Shown: positions 1 to 7,573, counted from the stretch's first letter. The stretch is 37,533 bases of DNA from Allomuricauda sp. (GCF_028282265.1 NZ_JANQIH010000051.1:1-37533); one strand, 5' to 3'. Numbers and translations are program-made. Notes: generated by a model from the sequence alone, not told the origin.

Positions 1-78
1 ATGTTTACCACAAGCGTGAGTGTGGACCAATTGGAGTTGGTAGAAGCCAAGAAGAAACACTTGTCATTCCGCACTTGA
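1..78 (+). other. possible 3' end of an upstream gene
   Basis: Frame 1 is open from the first base to a TGA at 76-78 and could be the last 25 codons of a gene entering from the left. Frame 3 is open slightly further, to a TAG at 87-89, so the reading frame is not decided. The end overlaps the palindromic repeat that starts at 61. No family was recognised, and it may be non-coding. Confidence 0.2.
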
Positions 79-122
79 TGTGGAATCCATAGAAGACATT
101 CCTGCCTTCGCAGGAATGACAA
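61..122. repeat. REP-like palindromic intergenic element
   Basis: A perfect outer inverted repeat (TTGTCATTCC at 61-70, GGAATGACAA at 113-122) encloses an inner hairpin (ATTCCTGC / GCAGGAAT, 98-105 and 110-117). Extragenic GTCATTCC...GGAATGAC palindromes of this kind are typical dispersed repeats. It lies beyond the 3' end of the cytolysin-like gene. Copy number in the genome cannot be seen here. Confidence 0.6.
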
Positions 123-125
123 AAC

Positions 126-180
126 AAAAATAACAGCCGGCATCAAGTTGTTGAACCCAACCTGAGCGGCCGACTGTATT
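126..180 (-). terminator. probable terminator of the cytolysin-like gene
   Basis: Read on the minus strand just after the stop at 187, bases 177-169 (ACAGTCGGC) pair with 141-133 (GCCGGCTGT), with one G-U pair. The loop contains a further small GTTG/CAAC hairpin. The right arm is followed by TTATTTTTG. The position and T-rich tail fit a factor-independent terminator, although the loop is long. Confidence 0.45.
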
Positions 181-186
181 TTTAGA

Positions 187-1824
187 TTATAAGGTTCGCT
201 TTACCGTAAAGGTCACTTCTACCTGGTCGTCAAAATCATCCAATACAATTTCTTTTTCGTCGTTCAATTCTAAGTCTTTAAGTCGAAGTTTATCATCATC
301 TGCATCTGTCATATGATTTCCCAATCTTGAAAAACCGAAGATACCGTTGTCATCAAATAGTTCACCATAACATTCAATATAATCGTTGGTCATGTCGGGC
401 CGATAGGGTCGTAATGTATATGGCTGAACATCATCATCATCTTGAGGGAAATTTAGAGGCTTGTCATTTTGAACATCTACGAAATTGTCCCTGTTTTTTT
501 TCCAAATTGGGCCATCTCTAAAATCATTATTATTAATGTCCAGCGGTACCCCTCCAACTATCATCCGAATCCCAACTTCGCCATAGAGCTCAATATCAGA
601 AGGTTGGGTGGTAGTGATGCTTTTGATGGTAACTAGGTATTCAGGATAGGCCACATCACAGTTTCGCACCTGATATTCAGTAGCCAACACTACTCTTGCT
701 GCTGGGAAACCTTGTTTTACAAAACTTAATTTGTAGGCTATAGGCGCACCGGGCGAATCCTGGGAATAGTTGCCCCCCTCTGCAATGAACTCATATATTT
801 TGGACAGGCTATCCCCTCCAACGGTTTGGGCTGCGCTCGCTCCGGACCCTCCAATTATCAAAGCTTTGATGCTGGAATTTTCCAGAATTTTTTCTGAGTC
901 CACATCCAATTCAAATGAACCGCCTTTCTCCCCTGCTTCAATAGCAGCTTCAAAAGCCGTTTTTACTTCTGTGATACTTGACTCGGATTCCACGGTATAT
1001 AGAACCATACGACCATAGGTAACCGAAGAAACATATACTGGACTTGTGGAGCCCAAACTTTCAATACTGGGGAGGTCTACAAATAAATCGCTTGGTGACT
1101 CCCCAGGAGAATCTAGGTCTAGGGTAAAATAACGTTGGATAAACTTTAGCACATACTTTCGCTTCGTTGTTGTGGTATTAAAATCGAAACTGCCAGAAAT
1201 ATCCTTGGTCCTATCTCTATAATTGGCTCCCAGTGCCACGGACAATTGTTCCTCTGAAAAAACTTCAGATTCATCAAGGGTAAGCAGTGCGGGTGTTGCA
1301 CCCGTAACTTCGCGATTCAACAACTCATTAATTCCTGCCCTGACCTCGCTGAGTTTGTTGGGGTCATTAACGGTCACACTTGGTTTTCCGCTAATGTTAC
1401 TCAAGGAAATAGACATGGTAATGGGCGCCCTATCCACGTTTATTCGCGAGTATTCACCCGTAGGGATGGTTTCTCCCTTTAACATAGAGCCCGGATAAAT
1501 GACATCTGTCGTAGGGTCCAGCATAAACAGCTCATTAAAACCGGGTGCTCCCTCAAAGTTTTGTGTAGAACATTCAAACTCAGTGGTACCTACCCTTTCC
1601 GGAGAGGTCGAAGCGGTCTCAACAATTGAAGATTCAGATGATTGGTTAAACCCGTTTAGGTTGGCAACAGCCGCATTAAATTCATCTGCTTCATTACTGG
1701 AAAATTGAGGTTCAACAGGGTCATCTGAAGTAGGTTCGTCTTTACTACACGCACAAATGATGAATACGAATACCAATGTCAGCATTCGTAAGGTGGTTTT
1801 TAATAGTGATTGATTTGTTTTCAT
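187..1824 (-). CDS. cholesterol-dependent-cytolysin-like surface lipoprotein (thiol-activated cytolysin family)
   Basis: This 545-residue protein is predicted to be a pore-forming, outer-surface lipoprotein. The signal peptide ends in IICAC (lipidated Cys26) followed by SKDE, which resembles the Bacteroidota lipoprotein surface-export signal. Clear cytolysin-family signatures are VIYPGSMLKG followed by DRAPITMSI, then KFIQRYFTLDLDSPG, SSVTYGRMVLY with a following TEVKTAFEA segment, and KALIIGGSG containing the glycine pair used in membrane-hairpin opening. The C-terminal part after about residue 400 lacks the tryptophan-rich undecapeptide and Thr-Leu cholesterol-binding pair of classical domain 4. 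It instead carries an Asp-rich, beta-type segment, so cholesterol is unlikely to be the receptor. The ATG at 1824 is preferred over an upstream GTG at 1851 because it opens directly into the signal peptide. It is divergent from the TPR/HTH regulator. The family is confident; target and role (antibacterial toxin or other) are inferred. Confidence 0.88.
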   Translation of the reverse strand: MKTNQSLLKTTLRMLTLVFVFIICACSKDEPTSDDPVEPQFSSNEADEFNAAVANLNGFNQSSESSIVETASTSPERVGTTEFECSTQNFEGAPGFNELFMLDPTTDVIYPGSMLKGETIPTGEYSRINVDRAPITMSISLSNISGKPSVTVNDPNKLSEVRAGINELLNREVTGATPALLTLDESEVFSEEQLSVALGANYRDRTKDISGSFDFNTTTTKRKYVLKFIQRYFTLDLDSPGESPSDLFVDLPSIESLGSTSPVYVSSVTYGRMVLYTVESESSITEVKTAFEAAIEAGEKGGSFELDVDSEKILENSSIKALIIGGSGASAAQTVGGDSLSKIYEFIAEGGNYSQDSPGAPIAYKLSFVKQGFPAARVVLATEYQVRNCDVAYPEYLVTIKSITTTQPSDIELYGEVGIRMIVGGVPLDINNNDFRDGPIWKKNRDNFVDVQNDKPLNFPQDDDDVQPYTLRPYRPDMTNDYIECYGELFDDNGIFGFSRLGNHMTDADDDKLRLKDLELNDEKEIVLDDFDDQVEVTFTVKRTL

Positions 1825-1853
1825 AATTGTTTGGTTTTTTAGATTCAACACTT

Positions 1854-1861
1854 CAAACCTA
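1854..1861 (-). promoter_or_regulatory. candidate -7 element of the cytolysin-like gene
   Basis: TAGGTTTG on the minus strand matches the Bacteroidota -7 consensus TAnnTTTG and lies 29 bases upstream of the preferred ATG. No good -33 TTTG is present at the usual distance. That would fit a promoter depending on an activator bound at the ATGGAC boxes further upstream. Confidence 0.4.
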
Positions 1862-1893
1862 GAGGAGAAAAAAGCCCATCCCTAATTTTAGGC

Positions 1894-2057
1894 ATGGACA
1901 AAGTATGGACAAGAGATATGGATTTGGCCAAAAAAGGACATGGACAACCTAGCTAAAAAGAAAATAAAAAAAACGCCACAATACCAACAATATCAATATG
2001 TTGAAATTATTTCGTTCTTCAAATGCGAACAAAAAACTATGGACTTTTTATGGACAA
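1894..2057. promoter_or_regulatory. repeated ATGGAC boxes between cytolysin-like gene and regulator
   Basis: ATGGACAA occurs at 1894-1901, 1905-1912, 1940-1947 and 2050-2057. Variants are ATGGATTT at 1918-1925 and ATGGACTT at 2039-2046. Two pairs (1894/1905 and 2039/2050) are spaced exactly 11 bp, one helical turn. The first pair lies upstream of the candidate cytolysin promoter and the second upstream of the regulator gene. A direct-repeat binding site for the neighbouring HTH regulator is inferred. Confidence 0.55.
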
Positions 2058-2139
2058 ACGATTAGTTTGTCACTGACATCACTCTTTATATACGATACAT
2101 TATTTGCTATCTTCGGATAAACCAGTCAACCTCAAGAAT

Positions 2140-4017
2140 ATGAAATTCAAAATCTCATTTGCCGCATTACTTTTTCTATCCTCCATTGGTCTAAATGCAC
2201 AGAACCAAAAAAAGATGGATAGCTTAATTAAAATCATCGAAAACACTAAAATTGATTCAATTAAGGCAGATTCCTATATTCAACTTTCTAGCCTCACCAT
2301 GTACAATAATCAGGAAAAGACAAGTGAATACCTTAAGAAAGCTGAAAATTTATATTCAAATTCTAAAAATGAAAGAGGATTGGCTAAATTATTTGCTCAA
2401 AAGGCAAATAATTTTTACGGTCAGGGTCAAATAGATTCTGCATTATATTATTTGAATAATTCCGTAACAAAATATCTTAAAATTAATGATACTCTTCGTG
2501 CTGCAGTAATTAGACACAATATTGGTATAACCGAGCATTATCAAGGTAACGCGGAAAAAGCCAAAGAGATAATGAAAATAAACATTCCGGTATTCAAAAA
2601 GTATAAAGACACGCTTCATCTGTGTAACGCATATCTTATCAACGGTAAAATTGCTATGACAGAAGGTTTTTTCAAAATTGGGCTGATAGAAAGTTTTAAG
2701 GCATTAGATGGGCATAAGCAGATAAAAGATGATTTTAGAGTCGCCGATGATTTATTACAAATAGCTAGGATATATAATCTCACTGAAGATGATAAAAAAG
2801 CAATTGAAACCTACGAAGAGAGTATCACCTATTATGACAAAGTAAACAATGTAAAAAACAAGGCCCAAGCACTTAATTTCATAGCATACTCTCAAATAAA
2901 TCTTAAAAATTATAAAGATGCAGAAGAAAATCTTGAGAAATCTTTAGCTCTTTCTGAGAACTTAAATTACAAACCAAATATTGCTAGGATCTACAAGAAT
3001 TTAGGAAGTATAGAATTTGAAAAGCAGAATTTCGATCAATCAATTAAATATTTAAGTGATAGCTATAAATTATGGAAGTCTATTGGGTCTTTATCTAACG
3101 AGGCTACAACACTAGCACATTTAGGTAAATCATACTATAAGAAAAAGGAGTATCTAAAATCTATTGATTACTTAGATAAAAGTATTACCATTTCTAAAAA
3201 TAATAGTTATCCAAACATATTAAGAGCAGCCTATTTAGAAAAATCTATTGTGCTTGAAAAAATGAATCAACACAAGAAGGCCTTAGTTAGTTTTAAAGAA
3301 AGTAAAAAGGTCAGTGATTCTATTTACAATATTGAAAAAATTAATGCTGTTGAAGAATTAAAAACCATTTATGAGACCGAAAAAAAAGAAGCTGAAATCG
3401 CTTTACAAGATGAAGAAATCAAAACCCTAAACGAAAAAGCAAAGGTTGATCAGCTCACCAAAGGTCTCTATGCTGGGGGCATGGCCTCTGCCCTGGCCTT
3501 GTTTGGATTATCAGTTTTTGGATTTCGACAACGAATCAAGAAAAATCGTATTGCCCGCGAAAAGCAAGAAGCGATCTATAAACAGGAGATTTCACATAAG
3601 AAGAAGGAACTGGCCAGCCAAACATTACATCTTGTGCAAAAGAACACCTTTATTCAGGAATTGCTAGAGAACCTCCAGAGCATTAAAAACTCCCCTGAAA
3701 AATTTAAGGTTGAGTTTCGCCGCATTGTGATGCTATTGAAAAAGGAGAACGCCTCTGACAAGGATTGGGAAGTCTTTAAAACGTATTTTGCCGAAGTGCA
3801 TAACGATTTTGACCAAAAACTTAAGACTCTCTACCCTGATATTTCTGAAAAAGAGATTCGCTTAGCTGCGTTTTTACGGATGAACTTGACCACAAAGGAA
3901 ATTGCAGCGACACTCAACGTACTGCCAGACAGTATTTTAAAATCGAAATATCGTCTGAAGAAGAAGTTGAATCTGGACAAAGAAACAGATTTAGTTTCCT
4001 TCTTGAACACACTTTAA
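2140..4017 (+). CDS. TPR-repeat sensor with one membrane helix and C-terminal LuxR-like HTH
   Basis: This 625-residue regulator begins with a signal peptide (ALLFLSSIGLNAQ). A periplasmic array of TPR-like helical repeats covers about residues 40-400 and is followed by a coiled segment. One transmembrane helix lies at about 441-462, followed by a cytoplasmic coiled coil. The C-terminal helix-turn-helix of LuxR type lies at about 567-610 (ISEKEIRLAAFLRMNLTTKEIAATL). This is a one-protein membrane signalling architecture common in Flavobacteriia. The ATG at 2140 is chosen over an upstream TTG at 2104 because it immediately precedes the signal peptide. The TPR half is visibly more AT-rich than the last third. 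Its position, divergent from the cytolysin-like gene with repeated boxes between, suggests it controls that gene and itself. The ligand is unknown. Confidence 0.85.
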   Translation: MKFKISFAALLFLSSIGLNAQNQKKMDSLIKIIENTKIDSIKADSYIQLSSLTMYNNQEKTSEYLKKAENLYSNSKNERGLAKLFAQKANNFYGQGQIDSALYYLNNSVTKYLKINDTLRAAVIRHNIGITEHYQGNAEKAKEIMKINIPVFKKYKDTLHLCNAYLINGKIAMTEGFFKIGLIESFKALDGHKQIKDDFRVADDLLQIARIYNLTEDDKKAIETYEESITYYDKVNNVKNKAQALNFIAYSQINLKNYKDAEENLEKSLALSENLNYKPNIARIYKNLGSIEFEKQNFDQSIKYLSDSYKLWKSIGSLSNEATTLAHLGKSYYKKKEYLKSIDYLDKSITISKNNSYPNILRAAYLEKSIVLEKMNQHKKALVSFKESKKVSDSIYNIEKINAVEELKTIYETEKKEAEIALQDEEIKTLNEKAKVDQLTKGLYAGGMASALALFGLSVFGFRQRIKKNRIAREKQEAIYKQEISHKKKELASQTLHLVQKNTFIQELLENLQSIKNSPEKFKVEFRRIVMLLKKENASDKDWEVFKTYFAEVHNDFDQKLKTLYPDISEKEIRLAAFLRMNLTTKEIAATLNVLPDSILKSKYRLKKKLNLDKETDLVSFLNTL

Positions 4018-4037
4018 AAAAACCATACCGTAGTATG
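4015..4037 (-). terminator. factor-independent terminator of the small lipoprotein gene
   Basis: On the minus strand, directly after the TAA at 4040, CATAC-TACG-GTATG forms a 5-bp stem with a four-base loop and is followed by GTTTTTTT. This is a compact terminator, and it overlaps the 3' end of the convergent TPR/HTH gene. It supports the 59-residue reading frame being a real transcription unit. Confidence 0.6.
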
Positions 4038-4039
4038 CA

Positions 4040-4219
4040 TTAAGAACTGCTTCTCATACTGTTAGGTCTTCCTGACCCTCCAGATGCTCCCGAACCACTA
4101 GATCCAGATTGAATCTCAAAATTCTGTTGAGCTTCTATGTCATTAACGCTTTCCGTAGTGCACGCGGTCGTAGAAACAATAGCTAATCCTACCGCAAATG
4201 AATAAATGAGTTTTTTCAT
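4040..4219 (-). CDS. 59-residue glycine/serine-rich lipoprotein
   Basis: ATG at 4219 to TAA at 4040-4042 gives MKKLIYSFAVGLAIVSTTAC, a lipoprotein signal with lipidated Cys20. A short acidic stretch (TTESVNDIEAQQNFEIQ) and a GSSGSGASGGSG tail ending in polar residues follow. It is tail to tail with the membrane TPR/HTH regulator and is followed at once by its own terminator. No family was recognised. Its size, lipidation and neighbour make it a candidate envelope peptide or ligand linked to the TPR sensor, but nothing in the sequence proves that link. The signal peptide and terminator make a coding call fairly secure despite the short length. Confidence 0.65.
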   Translation of the reverse strand: MKKLIYSFAVGLAIVSTTACTTESVNDIEAQQNFEIQSGSSGSGASGGSGRPNSMRSSS

Positions 4220-4345
4220 TTTCTAAGGTTTTATCCTCATCTAATGTAGCTAAAATACTTCAGGTTTAATCTTAAGAACTGCTCTAACCGCATACTTGTT
4301 TTTTATCATTATCTTAAATTTCCGTCTTAATACACCGAACTGCCC

Positions 4346-4816
4346 ATGATCACCTTTAAAAAAGCGGTATCCAAAGAAGATTTTGAAACAGGAAGGGTCT
4401 TGTTTCAAAAATATGCTGAAGGTCTGGGCATCGACCTCGCCTTTCAGAATTTTGAGAGTGAGCTGGAATCCATCAGCAATCAATACGGTGAACCTGAAGG
4501 TGTGCTCTTTCTTATTTTTTCTACAAGCCAAGAGACTATTGGTTGTTTCGGCATTCGGAAATTCAGCGAGGGCATTTGCGAACTAAAACGGATGTATTTG
4601 GAGAGTCGTTTTCGAGGCCAGGGCATCGGCAAACGTATGATGGAAGAAGCCCTGACGGCCGCCACTGACCTAAACTACGCTAAAATTCGGTTGGACAGCA
4701 TTGCACAAATGCACGCAGCCATTGCACTTTACAGACAATTTGGTTTTTACGAGGTGGAACCCTATCGCTTTAATCCATTCGAGGATGCCATCTATTTTGA
4801 GAAAAACTTAAGGTAA
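4346..4816 (+). CDS. GNAT-family N-acetyltransferase
   Basis: This 156-residue protein has the GNAT fold, which transfers an acetyl group from acetyl-CoA to an amine. The pyrophosphate-binding motif RGQGIG with flanking RRMYLESRF-type strand and helix is at about residues 91-100. A C-terminal ALYRQFGFYEV motif (about 128-138) is typical of GNATs. The length matches single-domain members. The start ATG lies just before the conserved first strand (MITFKKAVSKED). The substrate cannot be predicted. It stands alone on this strand, upstream of a small membrane peptide. Confidence 0.85.
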   Translation: MITFKKAVSKEDFETGRVLFQKYAEGLGIDLAFQNFESELESISNQYGEPEGVLFLIFSTSQETIGCFGIRKFSEGICELKRMYLESRFRGQGIGKRMMEEALTAATDLNYAKIRLDSIAQMHAAIALYRQFGFYEVEPYRFNPFEDAIYFEKNLR

Positions 4817-4996
4817 TACCCCTCCTATCCCTAAGTACCTAACCATATTAGCACTGTCGAATTCCATTCCCTATAATCAGTATCTACAACAGGTGAAAAT
4901 CGTATCTTTAGGTGTTTACAGGAATAGGTCCGTGACCTACGCACCAAAGTTCAATGCGATTGTAGGTGTTCCTAACCCATATGCAATTGATACGCT

Positions 4997-5161
4997 ATGA
5001 AAAATGTTTTGATGTTTGCTTGTGTCGCTTTGCTTGTTTTAGCTGCGCTTATTATCTACTTGGGCTTGCAAAGGGAAAGTATTATCAATCCCCCAGTAAT
5101 TACAGGTGTCGGCTTTATCATCATTGCTGTGGTATTTGCCTTGTTTAGCAGGCGTACCTAG
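4997..5161 (+). CDS. 54-residue two-helix membrane protein
   Basis: ATG at 4997 to TAG at 5159-5161 encodes 54 residues. Two hydrophobic helices lie at about 4-22 (VLMFACVALLVLAALIIYL) and 35-50 (ITGVGFIIIAVVFALF). They are joined by a short polar loop QRESIINPP and end in SRRT, fitting a hairpin with cytoplasmic basic end. A longer open frame over the same bases (4966-5148) gives a cysteine-rich, non-membrane sequence without family character, so this frame is preferred. No family was recognised. Confidence 0.6.
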   Translation: MKNVLMFACVALLVLAALIIYLGLQRESIINPPVITGVGFIIIAVVFALFSRRT

Positions 5162-5536
5162 TTGGGGGCTATTTGGGTTGCCTTTTTACAAACTTTTTCC
5201 GCATTTTATTCCTATATGGCGACACGGAAAAGTCTTTTCTTCTTAACCCCAATAGTCACCCTAGGCTGTAGTTGTCATCCTGAGTAACGGCTGTCATCCT
5301 GAGTAACGGCTGTCATCCTGAGCCTGTCGAAGGATGTTTGATACAACACATAGCACTTAGATGGGCTTGGTGTGACAAATTTGGTTCAAAATAGACAACT
5401 GTTGATAACTCCTTAATACCTCAGATAGCAGTTTTTTTGGTTTTAAGGGAAAATTCGGTAAACTTTACTATCTACAGCTAAAGACTCTCAAAGCGGTAGA
5501 TGGTTTCAATGTTATTTGCAATTAAACTCAGTTTTA
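5162..5536. other. gene-free spacer with dispersed-type repeats
   Basis: This 375-base stretch between the two-helix peptide and the DUF2927-like gene contains no convincing reading frame or RNA gene. Its one recognisable structure is the GTCATCCTGAG repeat cluster at 5273-5336. The rest is AT-rich with no clear promoter match. Confidence 0.6.
5273..5336. repeat. 19-bp tandem repeats joined to a TTCGACAGGCTCAGGATGAC-type element
   Basis: TGTCATCCTGAGTAACGGC occurs at 5273-5291 and again at 5292-5310. A third unit starts at 5311 but diverges after TGTCATCCTGAG into CCTGTCGAAGGATG. The third unit contains a hairpin (CATCCT 5314-5319, AGGATG 5331-5336). The reverse complement of this unit resembles an extragenic palindromic sequence seen widely in Bacteroidota genomes. 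Confidence 0.65.
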
Positions 5537-6208
5537 ATGTTCAGAAAATTACTATTATGCACATTTTTACTCTTAGGGTCCTGTAGTTCAACAAAGAAAT
5601 TGCAGAAAGGTCTTACTGATACTGAAATTGATATTTTCCTTCAAATTGTATTAAATCCTGAATTTGGCTTTCAGTCAAATGGGGCACGAAAATGGGATAA
5701 AGATTTACTAGTATTTCTTAAAAACCCTGAACGAACTTCGTTGGTTAATGAATTTAATAAAATTAGTAATGAAATCAATGAGTTAAGTCAAGAAATAAAG
5801 ATTAGGAGAGTGTTCGATGAATCAGAGGCTAATTTCATAATTTTTTTCTCCGACATGGATTCTTATGCAAAATTTGAGCCCACGGCGAGTGAGTACCTAT
5901 ATGACAACTTGGGGTTTTTTTGGGTGCGAGCAAATGAAAGATTTATTGTTGAAAGTGGCAGTATGTATGTTGACGTCGATCGGACTGATGAAATTGAATG
6001 TCAAAAACATTTACTACGGGAAGAGTTAACCCAGTCTCTTGGCATGATGAATGACCATAATGGTCCTAAAAATAGCATTTTCCATAGAGGTTGGAATTGT
6101 ACCACGAAATACTCTGAAATGGACAAAAGGATAATTAGTGTTTTTTTGAACAATGAAATAAAAGCTGGTATGAGTCATAGTAAGCTACAGGAGTATTTGT
6201 CCAAATAA
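5537..6208 (+). CDS. DUF2927-like lipoprotein
   Basis: This 223-residue lipoprotein has a signal peptide ending LLLGSC and then SSTKK. The C-terminal half contains CQKHLLREELTQSLGMMND, which resembles the zincin-like signature region of DUF2927 proteins. The canonical first histidine of an HExxH is replaced by Arg here (REELTQ), so peptidase activity is uncertain. A conserved-looking WVRANERFIV segment precedes it. The ATG at 5537 is chosen over a TTG at 5516 because it opens the signal peptide. The gene is AT-rich relative to its downstream neighbours and stands alone. The family assignment is by motif only. Confidence 0.6.
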   Translation: MFRKLLLCTFLLLGSCSSTKKLQKGLTDTEIDIFLQIVLNPEFGFQSNGARKWDKDLLVFLKNPERTSLVNEFNKISNEINELSQEIKIRRVFDESEANFIIFFSDMDSYAKFEPTASEYLYDNLGFFWVRANERFIVESGSMYVDVDRTDEIECQKHLLREELTQSLGMMNDHNGPKNSIFHRGWNCTTKYSEMDKRIISVFLNNEIKAGMSHSKLQEYLSK

Positions 6209-6340
6209 AAGCGTACAACAAGCCTATAATTCGTCTCGGGACCTTACTACACCTAAAGACTGCTTCTTATGGTCCACTCTCTAATCGCTAAAACCCTTTT
6301 CGTATCTTGGCAGGAGTCATCAAAAAACACCATACTACCC

Positions 6341-7429
6341 ATGAGAAAAACTAGGGCTTTCACATGTCTACTGCTAATCATTTATCTGTGGGGGACTCCA
6401 AAAGCATTCGGCCAAACCGTATCAGAACCTTTTGAATTTCAGTTCGAGAACAAGACCTTAAGAGGATTAATTGAAAAACCAGAGCACCAAACGCCTAAAG
6501 CATTGGTCATCATCATACCCGGCTATGGCAAGACCAATTTTGTGGAAGGCAACTGGTATAGTTCCCTACGGAAAAACTTAACAGCAGCAGGACTAACCGT
6601 CGCGTTTTGGGATAAGATGGGATGTGGCAAAAGCGATGGTACGTTCGATGCCCAGCAACCTGTGGAAAACTCAGCCCATGAGGCCATTGCAGCCATCGAG
6701 GAAATCAAACGGTTGCAGATTCCGGGTTCTTCAAAAATCGGATTCTGGGGCATAAGCCGGGCCGGTTGGATTGTCCCCTTGATCAACGAACAATTTCCCA
6801 TGGACTTTTGGATTTCCGTCAGTGGAACCGATGACAAGGAAAACTTTGGTTATCTATTGAAATCAAACTTGCGTATTGCAGGGAAATCAGTAGAAGAAAC
6901 CGATACCTTATATAATGCCTGGATGCTAGGGCATAAAATTTTTGGTACGCATGGTACCTACATGGACTACTTCGAAGCAACGCGACCCTTGCGGCAGGAC
7001 AGTCTGAGTCGAAAACTGTTTGGATACACCCAAACCTCGGAGGTGACAGAAGCGGACATACAAGAATTCAAACAAGAGCAGGAACAGTATACCAGCAAAG
7101 GACACTTTGATGCAGAAAGTGGTCTCTGGGCTGTTATCGATAATTTTGACCAGACTTTACTAAAAGTAAACTGCCCGGTTCTGGCCTTGTTCGGAGCCAA
7201 GGATTCACAGGTCGATTGGCGCAAAACGAAAAAATTGTACGAAGAGACGATGGGGGTAAATCCAGACTCGGAACTCACAGTAAAGGTTTTTGAAAACTGC
7301 AACCATGTGTTGCAAAAGTGCATCTCTTGCGCATGGGGTGAAGATTTATCTGCTTTACAATGGCAAGCTTGTGATGGATATTACGAAACCATGGAAGGAT
7401 GGTTAAAAAAACACCGAATTATAGAATGA
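6341..7429 (+). CDS. secreted alpha/beta hydrolase
   Basis: This 362-residue exported hydrolase has a signal peptide (CLLLIIYLWGTPKAFGQ) and an alpha/beta-hydrolase core. VIIIPGYGKTN forms the oxyanion-side loop. The nucleophile elbow is GISRAG (Ser139), the acid is in LFGAKDSQVDW and the base in ENCNHV. An ester- or peptide-cleaving role in the periplasm is likely; the substrate is unknown. An in-frame ATG at 6269 would add 24 residues ahead of the signal peptide, so the ATG at 6341 is preferred. It stands alone between a DUF2927-like lipoprotein and a broken DCC gene. Confidence 0.8.
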   Translation: MRKTRAFTCLLLIIYLWGTPKAFGQTVSEPFEFQFENKTLRGLIEKPEHQTPKALVIIIPGYGKTNFVEGNWYSSLRKNLTAAGLTVAFWDKMGCGKSDGTFDAQQPVENSAHEAIAAIEEIKRLQIPGSSKIGFWGISRAGWIVPLINEQFPMDFWISVSGTDDKENFGYLLKSNLRIAGKSVEETDTLYNAWMLGHKIFGTHGTYMDYFEATRPLRQDSLSRKLFGYTQTSEVTEADIQEFKQEQEQYTSKGHFDAESGLWAVIDNFDQTLLKVNCPVLALFGAKDSQVDWRKTKKLYEETMGVNPDSELTVKVFENCNHVLQKCISCAWGEDLSALQWQACDGYYETMEGWLKKHRIIE

Positions 7430-7561
7430 CTTCGAGCCATAATGCGAACAAGTAACCAATCATAACACGTGCCTTTGCCGCAAAATGGAATCTTGTGTCC
7501 GCTTACCTCACCTAATCGTTAACAACCTCCTAATGGTTCAGGCTTTCAACAGAAACCATCG

Positions 7562-7569
7562 TATCTTTG
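7562..7569 (+). promoter_or_regulatory. candidate -7 promoter element of the DCC gene
   Basis: TATCTTTG matches TAnnTTTG and ends only four bases before the GTG at 7574. Transcription would begin at or beside the start codon, implying a leaderless or nearly leaderless message. Confidence 0.45.
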
Positions 7570-7573
7570 CACT

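Noticed and set aside
327..521. Plus-strand reading frame with a run of four histidines
   Set aside because: It is the antisense of the aspartate-rich codons of the cytolysin-like gene and has no independent gene features.
4966..5148. 60-residue cysteine-rich frame
   Set aside because: The overlapping frame at 4997-5161 gives a coherent two-helix membrane protein starting at a good ATG, so the cysteine-rich frame is read as a shadow.
5273..5336. Possible CRISPR array
   Set aside because: The 19-bp units are directly adjacent with no spacers, and no cas genes are present.
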